A stretch of 64,000 nucleotides of DNA from Diplodia intermedia (Eukaryota > Ascomycota > Dothideomycetes > Botryosphaeriales > Botryosphaeriaceae), in contig JAKEKT010000011.1 of the NCBI GenBank assembly GCA_021495925.1, positions 310,001-374,000 of the forward strand. The letters run 5' to 3'. Under the pieces are notes generated by a model that did no database searches, was not told where the DNA came from, and saw only the letters and a list, made by a program, of their open reading frames with translations. This document shows, in pieces, positions 47,742-56,859 of this stretch. Made by a program: the position numbers and the translations under genes. The first letter of the stretch is position 1. Each line of letters begins with the position of its first letter.

Positions 47742-48150
47742 CTAACTACCACCGCTTCGTGGCCGTCTTCGCTGTCCTGCACACCATGTTCCCGCTCTCC
47801 GCATCGCGTCATCACGCAGCCGCGTGACCGCGCCGCCAAGCTGACCGCGCTGGCGGGCCATTTCGCCGGCTTCGTCCGGCCGAATCGTGTTCTCGTCGGG
47901 CACCAGCAGCCAATTCTCACCATACCACTCTCCCACCGCCCCACCGCCTTCGCACGTGAAATGCCTCTTTGTGCTGATTCGCCTGCGAGAGCTCCGTCAC
48001 GTCCGAACTCGTCCCCATCGTTGTGCATGGCTTCTGCTCCCCGTCGAACTTCACGACCTCGACTACCTCTGAGAACCACACCTTCCGGCGCTCCCTGCCC
48101 GCGAACCTAGGCTTCTTGAGCGCTGACTTCCTTCCTTTCTTTCCGATGTA
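47742..48150 (-). pseudogene. Possible small gene interrupted by a frameshift or unrecognised intron
   Basis: From ATG 48150 one frame reads MYIGKKGRKSALKKPRF...RRKVWFSEVVEVVKFD and stops near 47916. The +1 frame then reads FTCEGGGAVGEWYGENWLLVPDEN and continues EAGEMARQRGQLGGAVTRLRDD to 47742. Both halves look more protein-like than nearby shadows: a basic KKPRF plus VWFSEVVEV motif, then ordered WYGENWLLVPDE. No clean intron joins them. It may be a real gene with an unseen intron, a sequencing indel, a decayed gene, or chance. Confidence 0.25.
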
Positions 48151-48974
48151 CATTTCAACCCTCCCTTCTGCGAGCGCTGCCCTCCCCTTGCTCGACTTTC
48201 GACAAAAGCGTAGGCAGAGACGCCTGACGGGAACTGTCGCTATCAGGTAGCCTTTCCTCGACCTACTGAGTGCTATGCTCCGACCTCGGCCGCTCGGTAT
48301 GGCGGCTCTCCGCTTGCGTGCCTCCAACAAGGGCCCGGACAACATCAGCCCTTTGCCCAATATGTGCCTGTTCTGGTGCCTTCGTGTCAACCTTTCCATC
48401 TTGCTTGCAGTCTTTCCCGCTGCGGTCGGACGCTTACCCTTTTGCGACCGGCTTATTACAGCGCCATCGAGCCTTGTTGCCGTCCGCCTCTGCTTGATTG
48501 TCCATCGCTTTCTCTTATATTTGGTGCGGCAAAACGCATCCCAATAACGGGATGTCGCCCACCAACTCCAGCAGATGGGTAGTATACGCACACTTGCCAT
48601 GTTTGATGGTGAGACTGAATGAGGTGCCAAGACCTGCTTGGTTTTCGGAAGGGAAATGATCGGGTTATACTACAGCGCTTCCTGGAGATGGCGGCAACAT
48701 GCTATGTATATCGCGACTCCTCGACAAAGCACAATGCATTGTTAAGGTTGGTGACGTGCGTCGGGCAGAATGCTCAACAATGGAGACAAGGTAGCGTTGC
48801 ATCGCTATATTTGGAAACCGTTTCACACGTGGGAACAAAGCAGACTGCAGATACGTCTATGTATCGATAAAGAGCACCTCTGGCCTATCAAGTATTGTAG
48901 CAGTATGGAGCGTGTGTACAAGTGCCAGGAGAGAGCAACTTATCCGGTTTCGTCTGGTCGACAACGTGGGGGTT

Positions 48975-49126
48975 CTAGGTCTTGCGACGCAGCGCTTCCA
49001 TGCAGATGCGGTTGAAGCATACTTCGATTGTCTCTAGATGAGGAATGTCGTTTATGTCGGCTCCTTCATACCCGGGGAGTATCGCACCGATGGGCAAGTA
49101 GTCTCCATGCAATGAGTCTAAGGTCA
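48975..49126 (-). CDS. Possible short ORF downstream of the TatD gene
   Basis: A 50-residue frame from ATG 49126, MTLDSLHGDYLPIGAILPGY..., ends CMEALRRKT. The frame is open upstream to about 49220 without an ATG, so it could also be a terminal exon. No homology recognised; start context and length give weak support. Confidence 0.15.
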
Positions 49127-49284
49127 TGTCTGCAGGCCTTCCAGGCTGTGAGACGGGATCGAAATATACCCACGTAAAAAGGGTGCAAGATCTCCGTGGG
49201 CTCAGTTCTTTGTAACACACTCTGACAGCGTTACATTGCTAAATCAAGAACATGTTGTCTGATGGTTCTTTATTCTTTTAATGA

Positions 49285-50481
49285 TTATGCGTCAGCTACT
49301 GGACTGATCATCGCAGATAGTTTTTCGCGTCTCCCAAAGGCAAACCGTTCCCAATTCTGCCTAAGTTTTCTTGTGCCTTCTTCAAGACTCCATCCCTTAA
49401 CCTCACAGACCTTACGCACTATGTCCTCCAAATGCTCGTCCATGGGTTCACCTGCAATATGGAGATCGCTCTCAACAAGGATGCGGTCGTCGGGAACGGC
49501 CTTGATGGATTTCGACGTCGTCTGGGCTGCTCGGTCAGAGTAGTTGATGGCTGTGGAGAACGAAATGAAGACATCGGCCGGGACAGAAGAGTCAAAGTAC
49601 TGCGGAAGAGTCGAGGGATGGCCGGAGTAGGAGTGTAGGCAGATGCGAGGGGGAAACGGCTTGGGCGAACCGTCGTCCGCATTTGCATCCTCTTCAGCTT
49701 CCTCGGCCGTTACGCCGCGCTTCTTCCGCTCGCGCTTGCTCATCGGCTTCCTCTCGTGGCCTTTCCACGTTGCTCTGACGGTTTCGAACAAAACGCCGTG
49801 CGCCTGTACCCCATGCACGGACACGGCACGCCCCATCTCTCCCGCGAGGTTCAGTTGAGCTGTAAGGATCTTCTTCTGGTGATCCATGGCTACTACGTGC
49901 GGGGTCAGGCCCCGCCCTTCGCGACCTCCGGGCGTGAGGGAGTCGTCGCGGTTCTCGTGAGCTTCAGGAAGCCAGGCCGCTGGGATGCGGAACGACTTGT
50001 CGAGCCCTATTTCCCCCACCAGGGCCAGCGGGTAGCGACGCAAGAAGCGCCTCGTCTCCTCGAGGAAATCGGAGAAGGGGCGAGGATCAGGCAGGGAAAG
50101 GATGAAATCATGATCTTCGGGCGGCGGTGACAGGACCTTCTTGTAGTGGAGAATCTTCGCGTCGTCATCCAGCGTTTTCTTCCCTGGAGACATATCTTCA
50201 CTGAACATCTGGTGGGAGAACCACGGATGCCAGCCAAAGCACGGCACCAATCGTTCTTCAGGCTTCCATGAGTCGACGTGAGGAGATGGGACGCCCAGTC
50301 TGTCAGCAACGTCGGCAACCAGCTGCTGGTCTTGCGCGCGCGTTGCCATGACAGTCAGCGCTTTTGCCTTCATGTGAGGCACAACAGGCACGGCCGACAT
50401 GGTGTCGGTTGGATGGCAATGGGCATCGAAGACACCTATATGCCAGGGAAAAGGCGTGCTTGGGGTTGACGAGGCCTCCAT
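49285..50481 (-). CDS. TatD-family metal-dependent hydrolase (Scn1/Cut9-interacting type)
   Basis: Single exon of 398 residues from ATG 50481. All TatD metal ligands are visible: FDAHCHPTD (His21, His23) at the N-terminus, VGEIGLD in the middle, VHGVQAHG, then LHSYSGHP, and the late Asp in VESDLHIAG. Family: TatD enzymes are TIM-barrel, two-metal nucleases/hydrolases. The fungal Scn1 branch is named for its link to Cut9 of the fission-yeast anaphase-promoting complex, and its substrate is not settled. A basic insertion with KRERKKRG sits between strands and could act as a nuclear signal. The C-terminal NWERFAFG matches the expected family end, so the frame is complete. No intron. Confidence 0.9.
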   Translation of the reverse strand: MEASSTPSTPFPWHIGVFDAHCHPTDTMSAVPVVPHMKAKALTVMATRAQDQQLVADVADRLGVPSPHVDSWKPEERLVPCFGWHPWFSHQMFSEDMSPGKKTLDDDAKILHYKKVLSPPPEDHDFILSLPDPRPFSDFLEETRRFLRRYPLALVGEIGLDKSFRIPAAWLPEAHENRDDSLTPGGREGRGLTPHVVAMDHQKKILTAQLNLAGEMGRAVSVHGVQAHGVLFETVRATWKGHERKPMSKRERKKRGVTAEEAEEDANADDGSPKPFPPRICLHSYSGHPSTLPQYFDSSVPADVFISFSTAINYSDRAAQTTSKSIKAVPDDRILVESDLHIAGEPMDEHLEDIVRKVCEVKGWSLEEGTRKLRQNWERFAFGRREKLSAMISPVADA

Positions 50482-50958
50482 GTTGGGCTGGTTGACTAGA
50501 GCGAGACGTGAAGTTGCGAGGGTATCGTGGGGATTTGCTTTTGGAGTTTAGCGTAGTGACGTACGGGCATGCCTTAGGCAAGATTGTTTCGCGGAGTCTG
50601 AAAATCGTTGCCGCCCCGCAGTAAAGGCCCACGCACTTCTTGCGCAAGATCAGAGCCGAGGGGCCCCTGGTCAGAGATCGGCAACAGTTACTTTGTGGTT
50701 CGTTGGCTAACTAAAACCTCCATCCGGCGCACGAAGGAGCGCGTACCGATGATAAGGACTGTGGTTGATTGGTTGGGTCCGGCCAACCCAGCGACTATCA
50801 CATGCCTCGGGGCCCCAGACGAGAGGGCTGCTCGACGGACCGCGCCGCCAATGCCGCGTCTCTTCCCCTCACGGTGCGACCTTGCGCATACAAATCCGCT
50901 CCTCGCCATGCTGTGACCGAGCCGTTGTTGCTGCGGACCCTCTCTGCATGCCGCCGCC
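50482..50958. other. Divergent intergenic region, 0.5 kb
   Basis: Shared upstream region of the TatD gene (minus) and the membrane-protein gene (plus). No gene or clear element recognised. Confidence 0.55.
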
Positions 50959-51741
50959 ATGTTCAACCCGCTGTATCTCCTCGCCCCGCCCGTCCTTATC
51001 GTGGCCTCGCTGCCACTGGTCGGCCTGGCCATCCTCACCACCTCGCTGGCAGTCGTCACCCTGTTGATCCGTGTCTCCATCGTGTACTTCGAGCTGGGCG
51101 TCGCCCTCATCCACAGCTGGCTGTTCACCTCCCGCCATCTCCATCATCGCCCAGCCTTCGACAAGCAGCATCGCTCACGAGGCTCCTCCGGCTACTCGAC
51201 GCCCACTCGCCAGCAGCACCAGCACCACCACCGCCGCCGCCGTAGCAGCGCCGCCAGCCTGCTCGCCGCCGGCGACCAGCAGGGTCCGCCGCGCCGACCG
51301 CCCACCAAGAGCGAGAGCTTCGCCTCGTTGGTCAGCACCGCCGGGCCAAACCGCGACTTCGAGGGCATCGGCGGCTGGCGCATGTCGGGCGACGGCGAGG
51401 AGGAAGCCTTGTGGATCGGCATGAACTCCAGGCTCGAGCTGCCGACGGCCCTTCCGGACAAGCGCAGGCACCAGCGCTCGCTCACCGGCGGCAGCCAACG
51501 CTGGTCCTGGAGCCCCGAGGCGATCAAAATGTCGCCCGTGCAAAGCCGGGCCCGCACGCCCAACAACCCCGAATGCCCCGGCAGCCCGGACGAATACTTC
51601 ACCATGCACCATTACAGCCGGAAGAATGGGTCATGGGACACCATCGAACGCAGAAAAAGCTCTGGTGGATCTAGCACCTGTTCCACCAGCAGCTCCGGTC
51701 GCACTCCTCGGACGGCAACAAGGCATTCTATGTACGGTTGA
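50959..51741 (+). CDS. Small membrane protein with Ser/Arg-rich cytosolic tail, unknown function
   Basis: Single exon of 260 residues, ATG at 50959 in GCCGCCATG context. The N-terminal 55 residues are almost entirely hydrophobic and fit one or two helices (LLAPPVLIVASLPLVGLAILTTSLAVVTLLI, then VYFELGVALIHSWLF). The rest is polar: a His/Gln/Arg-rich stretch, ESFASLVSTAGPNRDFEGIGGWRM, LWIGMNSRLELP, and a Ser/Thr-rich end. The ordered motif GGWRM...LWIGMNSRLELP suggests conservation among fungi. No function is known to me; it could be an adaptor or a membrane-anchored phosphoprotein. Confidence 0.7.
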   Translation: MFNPLYLLAPPVLIVASLPLVGLAILTTSLAVVTLLIRVSIVYFELGVALIHSWLFTSRHLHHRPAFDKQHRSRGSSGYSTPTRQQHQHHHRRRRSSAASLLAAGDQQGPPRRPPTKSESFASLVSTAGPNRDFEGIGGWRMSGDGEEEALWIGMNSRLELPTALPDKRRHQRSLTGGSQRWSWSPEAIKMSPVQSRARTPNNPECPGSPDEYFTMHHYSRKNGSWDTIERRKSSGGSSTCSTSSSGRTPRTATRHSMYG

Positions 51742-52092
51742 GATATAGGGAGGGTAAATAAGACAAGATTGCATGTGTATACTGTGGTTGACCTTCTTGT
51801 ACGAATAGATGGACGAATGCGCTGTCCCTGTGACTTTGCTGCAGGACAGGAATGTCATCATTACCATTTGCGGAGCCACTTTCGGGTGCAACTACCCAAA
51901 AGTTTCTGTGCTTGAAAGAGAAATGGGACGCATTTGGCAGTATGAAACACTTCAACAGCAACGCCGACAAAGGATTGTGAGGGCTTTTGCCTTTCTTTGA
52001 GGAGCTTTGTGCAGAGAGCGCTTTGGGTTGTCGGGTAGATATGGTAACAGAATGTGTTTGCATGCATTCCCCGGGAAGAAACACGATGAATC
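51742..52092. other. Intergenic, 0.35 kb
   Basis: Short spacer between two plus-strand genes; nothing recognised. Confidence 0.55.
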
Positions 52093-53418
52093 ATGAACCC
52101 TCCCACCATGCAAGACATACAGCGACCCCTGTGGCTCGAGAGGATCTCGTTCGGAGAGTTGCGTGCTGGAGGCTACATCGATCTAAGTCCCTCTTTTCGC
52201 AACGAGCTTGCAACCAACCCGCGAGCAATCCACCCATTATTCTATCAACGACAGTGGCTGAACGTTCCAGCGGAAGATTACGTGTTGTTGATGCCCGCCT
52301 TGCAACTAGCCACAAGGCTCCTAACCTCGCCACGGTTCCTCGCTTTTTGGGAGGCGGTGCTGCGACGTCGACGGCATATCCGCACTAACGGTCTCCGAGT
52401 CATGTATGGCCGTTTGTGCGACCGGGTCGACCTTGCGCATCGTCGTCTGACCCAGGCCGAAGAGCAACAGGTCTTGGCGGTGCTGCTCGAACTCAGGGAA
52501 AAACACAGCTTCACGTTTGAGGAGGAATCCGACCTTTGTGACGCAGATGCGACAACAGATCTGGCAGCGCGTCCAGGCTTCGTAACCCCAAGACTTAACT
52601 ATACTCACGCTTCAGTCTCCAGAATTAGCAATGAGTATTTGCGTCTTCTCCGCTTATTCAATCAAGGTGCGGCACCTGCTCGCGGAGGGATTCCAAGCGC
52701 CCTGGACCGGCCAACCAAAGGATCAATCTTACGCACTTCGTTCCACCTTGCTAAGAACTTAGTGCACGAGCTGTGTCATGCGCTCAACAACGCGATGATT
52801 CCTTTCTTTCCGGGACACTCGAAGGCCGAGGTTAGCATCAAGATTGAGCCTTTCTTCTTGGAACAGAGGCGATGCGAACTGGGCCGAGCATGGGAATCCT
52901 TGGTGTTTGGCGGACATATTGACGGAATTGGCGATGGGCTAAATATGCAGTTTGGGATCAGCGTGACCAAGTGGCCGCATCCATTCAGCCAAGAGGGACA
53001 AGAGCGGGCACCAAGCAGGCGGAAGTTCACGACAACCTACGCAATCCCCATGCGGTGGGTGGAAGCGCTGTGGACCAACAGCTTCTGGTGCCAGGTTGAC
53101 AGCGGCGATGACTTCGACTTTCGCATCCCCAAGATCCTCGGCATCCGGAAAGCGACCAATGTGGTGTGGACCGAGGAGGATGAAGAGTACGAGTGCTTCA
53201 GCAGCACGGACGATGGCGAATTGGCGGGGATGGCCAACGAGGAGCGAGCCGAGATGCTGGAGAAGAGAAGCCGGGCCCAAGTGCGGTACCACCTGGGCCT
53301 GGAAGACGAATACGATGACAGCGAGGACAGCAGCGTGGCGCGGCAGGAAGACAAGCATGGCGTTATTCGCGACGGCGGCACGCGGATGATGGCGATGACG
53401 AAGACTTTCCATGGATGA
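52093..53418 (+). CDS. Zincin-like protein with HExxH motif, unknown family
   Basis: Single exon of 441 residues from ATG 52093 (MNPPTMQDIQRP). Residues 225-229 read HELCH within NLVHELCHALNN, the zinc-binding helix of many metallopeptidases. About 30-40 residues later comes CELGRAWESLVFGGHIDGIG (261-280); Glu262 or Glu268 could be the third metal ligand. The N-terminal half is helical and charged. The C-terminal ~90 residues are acidic (EEDEEYECFSS, DEYDDSEDSS). There is no signal peptide or membrane segment, so an intracellular protein is inferred. I know fungal proteins with similar HExxH plus ELG-W-E-FGG signatures but no established function. Alternative: an inactive relative or SprT-like protein. 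Confidence 0.75.
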   Translation: MNPPTMQDIQRPLWLERISFGELRAGGYIDLSPSFRNELATNPRAIHPLFYQRQWLNVPAEDYVLLMPALQLATRLLTSPRFLAFWEAVLRRRRHIRTNGLRVMYGRLCDRVDLAHRRLTQAEEQQVLAVLLELREKHSFTFEEESDLCDADATTDLAARPGFVTPRLNYTHASVSRISNEYLRLLRLFNQGAAPARGGIPSALDRPTKGSILRTSFHLAKNLVHELCHALNNAMIPFFPGHSKAEVSIKIEPFFLEQRRCELGRAWESLVFGGHIDGIGDGLNMQFGISVTKWPHPFSQEGQERAPSRRKFTTTYAIPMRWVEALWTNSFWCQVDSGDDFDFRIPKILGIRKATNVVWTEEDEEYECFSSTDDGELAGMANEERAEMLEKRSRAQVRYHLGLEDEYDDSEDSSVARQEDKHGVIRDGGTRMMAMTKTFHG

Positions 53419-54479
53419 CGGCGTGGACTCCAGCTGCGCCACGGCTGACATAAGGGCGGAAACATCAGGGCTCCCGCTGTTGGATCCTTTACCTATGCGC
53501 GAGGGGAAACGGGCGGTGATTGGCTGCGCAGGGATGCGACAAAACACAACGTGGAGCCATTGGCCGGGGACATGCACGCACAGGCATCATTGCCGCGAGC
53601 GAGGACTCGCTGTCGAGGCGCAGAGGCGAGGACAGAAGATGGAGGCGAGCCGGGCGACACGGAATGACATGCAGCGGCGTGCCGGACAGCCGCAGCACGT
53701 GACGATCCGCAGACGGCAGGCAGGGTTGGCGGCGCCTGCTCTGGAACATCACCTCTCACCTAACCGCGCTCCCGCGCATCGACGCTGCCCGCTCTGTGCG
53801 GCCGCCGGCCAGCAGGCAGCCAGGGTGCCAGTAAAGCACGCGCCAAGCAAAGGGGCCGTGGCTGTCGCACTGCCCACACCCGAGTCCGGGTGGCGATGCT
53901 GTTGGCTGAGCACTTGTTGTCACGACGCATCCGTCGCCATCCACGCTTCGGCGCCGGCCACGCAGCACGCATTGGGGCTTAGGACGCGCCCCGCCGGCCG
54001 CTGCAGGCTCGCCGGCTCCCGTCAGCGCTCCTTTGGGCAAGAGGCGAAGGCGCGATGAGGTGATGGGCTGGCTGCTCCGCCGGGGCCCCCGCAGTCCAAA
54101 GCTGATGCTTCAGGAACCAACCAGCCCGGCCCGGCTTGGTAGCAGGTAGCGCGTCTCGTGTTGGCTGCCAGCGTCATGCCAAGGCAGCTGCTACCGCTGC
54201 GGCAACCTTGTTTCGCCCAGCTCGGCCGCTGGGGCTGCCTGCACCTGCCAGCTTGATTACGTAGATCATTGCACCTGCTCCTATAATAATAGGTACCTCC
54301 TTTCTCCTGCACCGCTCTCTCCCCTCACACCTCACCCAACTCATCCACTCCAAGCTCTCTGCTCTGCACTCATTCCAGCTGCACACAAGCCACCCAAGGT
54401 TCGTACATGTGCTGCCAATCTCTCTTCCACTCAAACTGACACCCGCACAGACAACTTCTACCCAACCCAACTATTCACC
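53419..54479. other. Intergenic, 1.1 kb, GC-rich
   Basis: GC-rich to about 54280, then a C/A-rich leader before the wall-protein ATG. Frames on both strands (to 215 codons at 53411-54058) show no domain. Confidence 0.55.
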
Positions 54480-54983
54480 ATGCGTTTCACCGCCGTCGCT
54501 GTCACCGGCCTCGCCTCCCTGGCCGCCGCCCAGGACCTGAGCTCCCTCATCTCGTCGGTCACCTCCGAGGTCGCCAGCGGTGCCAGCGCTGTCCCGAGCG
54601 ACATCACCAGCGCCCTCAGCTCTGTCGCTTCGGACGCGTCTTCGCTCACTAGCAGCCTGGGTTCCGTCGCCGCTACTGCTACCGGCTCGCTGGCCTCCTC
54701 CCTCGCTTCTGAGCTGTCCTCCGTCACTTCGTCTGTCGCCTCCGACGTCTCCTCGGTTGCTAGCTCGGCCGGTTCCGTCGCCTCTTCCCTGACCTCGTCG
54801 GCGGCTGGTGCAGCTTCGTCCCGCGAGGCCTCTGCCTCGAGCCGTGCCAGCTCGGCCGCTTCTCGTGCCTCGTCGGCTGCTTCCTCGGCTGCCGCCTCCG
54901 CTACTGGCGCCGCCGGTTCCGTCAGCGTTCCTGCCATCGGTGGTCTTCTTGGTGGCGCTCTTGCCGTCGTCGGTCTTTTGTAA
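54480..54983 (+). CDS. Ser/Ala-rich secreted protein, probable GPI-anchored cell-wall protein
   Basis: Single exon of 167 residues. Residues 1-17 (MRFTAVAVTGLASLAAA) form a clear signal peptide, with cleavage likely before QD. The mature part is nearly all Ser, Ala, Val and Thr in imperfect SSVAS/SSLTS repeats, ideal for O-mannosylation, with few charged residues. The C-terminus (PAIGGLLGGALAVVGLL) is a hydrophobic tail after small residues, as in GPI-attachment signals. Known: such proteins coat fungal walls and may affect adhesion. The leader of about 200 bases is C/A-rich, as in highly expressed fungal genes. No cysteine, so it is not a hydrophobin. The antisense frame at 54458-55012 is an artefact of the Ser/Ala codon pattern. 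Confidence 0.8.
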   Translation: MRFTAVAVTGLASLAAAQDLSSLISSVTSEVASGASAVPSDITSALSSVASDASSLTSSLGSVAATATGSLASSLASELSSVTSSVASDVSSVASSAGSVASSLTSSAAGAASSREASASSRASSAASRASSAASSAAASATGAAGSVSVPAIGGLLGGALAVVGLL

Positions 54984-55383
54984 ATACCCACTCGACTGAC
55001 GTCATGCTGCACCCGGCGCGGGTTTCTCGAAATTACGGTTTGACGGATGGATGAGCATCTTATTTGGCATGCCCATGATACTGCTATAAAGGCTAATGGG
55101 GTTTACGGACTTCTGTACTATTCAACTGCTTCGGCGCTTAATCAAATACCATGAGGGATTTTCTTTACAACACTGCGCTTGAGCACTTCCTATGACGTGA
55201 AATGGTGGTGGCGAAATGCGCTTTTACTGGTACTACGCAATAAGTGCGGGGGATTCCCGTAGCAACACGAGCTAGTCGGATCCACGCCATTTTCTCGTAT
55301 CCCCCACGGATAGTTCTACAGCCTCGCCTGGACCTGATGTTCCAAGGGATCCTAATCCCACTACGTATCGTTCGGCTCGACCT

Positions 55384-55425
55384 CGTGGTTGATTTAGCTC
55401 GAGACAGGTTAGCTGATCAACCACG
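55384..55425. repeat. Perfect 10-bp inverted repeat (hairpin)
   Basis: Arms CGTGGTTGAT (55384-55393) and ATCAACCACG (55416-55425) pair perfectly across a 22-base loop. Non-coding; role unknown. Confidence 0.6.
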
Positions 55426-55572
55426 GTAAGACTGAGACAGGAAACGTGGATCTCTCACCTAGCCACTGTCGTTGGCGTCCTGTGGCTGCGAGACGTTCTG
55501 CCCGTTTTTGTCACGCGGCACAGGCACACACCAACTCAAGTGCAAAGCTCACCATCTTGCCTCACTCACCCG

Positions 55573-55594
55573 GTCACTCCCTTTCAGGAGTGAC
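55573..55594. repeat. Perfect 8-bp inverted repeat with 6-base loop
   Basis: GTCACTCC (55573-55580) and GGAGTGAC (55587-55594) flank CTTTCA, giving a compact stem-loop; short outer AAAGCT and AGCTTT copies lie on either side. Non-coding; role unknown. Confidence 0.6.
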
Positions 55595-55959
55595 TAGCTT
55601 TAACCCCTGTTCCAAAGAAGCGGTGGAGTGAAGTTCCAGCGATCGGTAGCCGCTTGGCCTGTGCAGTGAGTAATGCTTTGTCCCCAGTTCCCGTAGACTT
55701 TGGGCACTACAGAGCTTGGCAAGCTTGTTTGAGCCTCAGGTTTCTGAACACCAACATCATGTCTCAAGCCAGGTCAAGGCGTCTTTTGGAGCCTTGAGGG
55801 ACACGGTGGTTCTTAGGGGCAGATAAAAATGTAGCCTACGTTCGCAAGTCTTCTCAATATCCATTCAATGGGAGAGCAATCGTTCATCCGAAGCACAAAA
55901 TCCAAGCACCGAAATTTCCTCATTCATCATCTCTTTAAAAAAGGACTACTCAAACGAGA

Positions 55960-56472
55960 ATGGCCCCTTTGTGCAACGCCGCTCTGCGCCGCAGGGATGA
56001 CCCGGAGAACACGCATGTCCAGACAATCATCTTCGCCAGCTCCCTCATAGCATTCTTCGTGGCCACGGCAATCATTACATACATCCTCGCATGCATCCAG
56101 CCCCCGAAGACATGGAAATGGTATTGCCGCTTGCGCGGCCGTCCCGTCGAGCCGTGCAGCCCTCATCCATCCTGTCCGACGAACGATACCCTCAAGGATG
56201 GAAGCGCCGATCGTCGCACTGGAGGAGGATGGATGCGCGGTGCCATCGCGAAGTTCCTGCGCCGACAGCCCAACGGGCGGGACAACGGAGGCGCGGTGCC
56301 CGGCAATCGCATCAGATGCACCGCGGCTTATGTCGTGCGACACGAACCGGCACTCGAACTTCAACCCTCGACCAGCAAGCCTGCAACGACGACGACGACG
56401 AATGCCTGGCCACTCGCGAACAACGGACAGAACTCCACGGCAGAGCCTAGATACTACAGTGGAGGGAATTAG
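55960..56472 (+). CDS. Small single-pass membrane protein, hypothetical
   Basis: Single exon of 170 residues from ATG 55960. A short polar N-terminus is followed by one hydrophobic helix (TIIFASSLIAFFVATAIITYILACI, about residues 22-46), then a basic segment (PPKTWKWYCRLRGRP) and a polar Thr/Asn-rich tail with TTTTTT. This predicts an anchored protein with a positive juxtamembrane patch on the cytosolic side. No family recognised. The helix and following basic residues support a real gene, but the frame is short and the tail unordered. Confidence 0.5.
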   Translation: MAPLCNAALRRRDDPENTHVQTIIFASSLIAFFVATAIITYILACIQPPKTWKWYCRLRGRPVEPCSPHPSCPTNDTLKDGSADRRTGGGWMRGAIAKFLRRQPNGRDNGGAVPGNRIRCTAAYVVRHEPALELQPSTSKPATTTTTNAWPLANNGQNSTAEPRYYSGGN

Positions 56473-56859
56473 GTGGATGAAGGGACGGACAAGGGCAAAG
56501 TGGAGGTATCGCCGCCACTACGATTGCATGGCAGTCGTCCAGCCGGGATGGCAAAGGAAATAGCGGTTCATAGCCTGGAGAGCAGAGTCAGCTACAGCTC
56601 TGAGTTGAACGCGTGGGTCGTGGCCATGCCACGGTCAAAAAGGACACTGAGCTCAGCTCCCACCTCGTTCACTTGCGCCTGGAGCTATGGCTGGGATTAA
56701 TTTGGATACAGAAAGCGATTGAGAGAGGGCTACACGGTCAAGCACTGGGCTAAGTAATGGGCAAATCATGTAGAAATTTGTGGAGGTATAATGTCGTTCT
56801 CTCATAAGAAATGCATCTTCATAACCTACAAGAGATCTACGCTTGTCATCAAACAGTGC
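56473..56859. other. Convergent 3' region, 0.4 kb
   Basis: 3' ends of the small membrane-protein gene and of spo7; nothing else recognised. Confidence 0.55.

Larger units (their letters stand above)
47516..49284. other. Intergenic, 1.8 kb, with possible broken small gene
   Basis: Promoter of the channel gene and the 3' region of the TatD gene. Two gene-like fragments on the minus strand, near 47742-48150 and 48975-49126, are described separately. Otherwise nothing recognised. Confidence 0.5.
54984..55959. other. Intergenic, 1 kb, with two perfect hairpins
   Basis: Between two plus-strand genes. It includes a TGACGTCA palindrome just past the stop (54997-55004) and the inverted repeats at 55384-55425 and 55573-55594. 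No gene or tRNA fold was established. Confidence 0.55.

Noticed and set aside
53411..54058. 215-codon plus-strand frame
   Set aside because: GC-rich, Arg/Ala-rich translation without any domain or leader.
54458..55012. 184-codon Glu/Ala-rich minus-strand frame, longer than the wall-protein gene it overlaps
   Set aside because: Reverse reading of Ser/Ala/Val codons gives Glu/Ala repeats; the plus strand has a signal peptide and a GPI-type tail.
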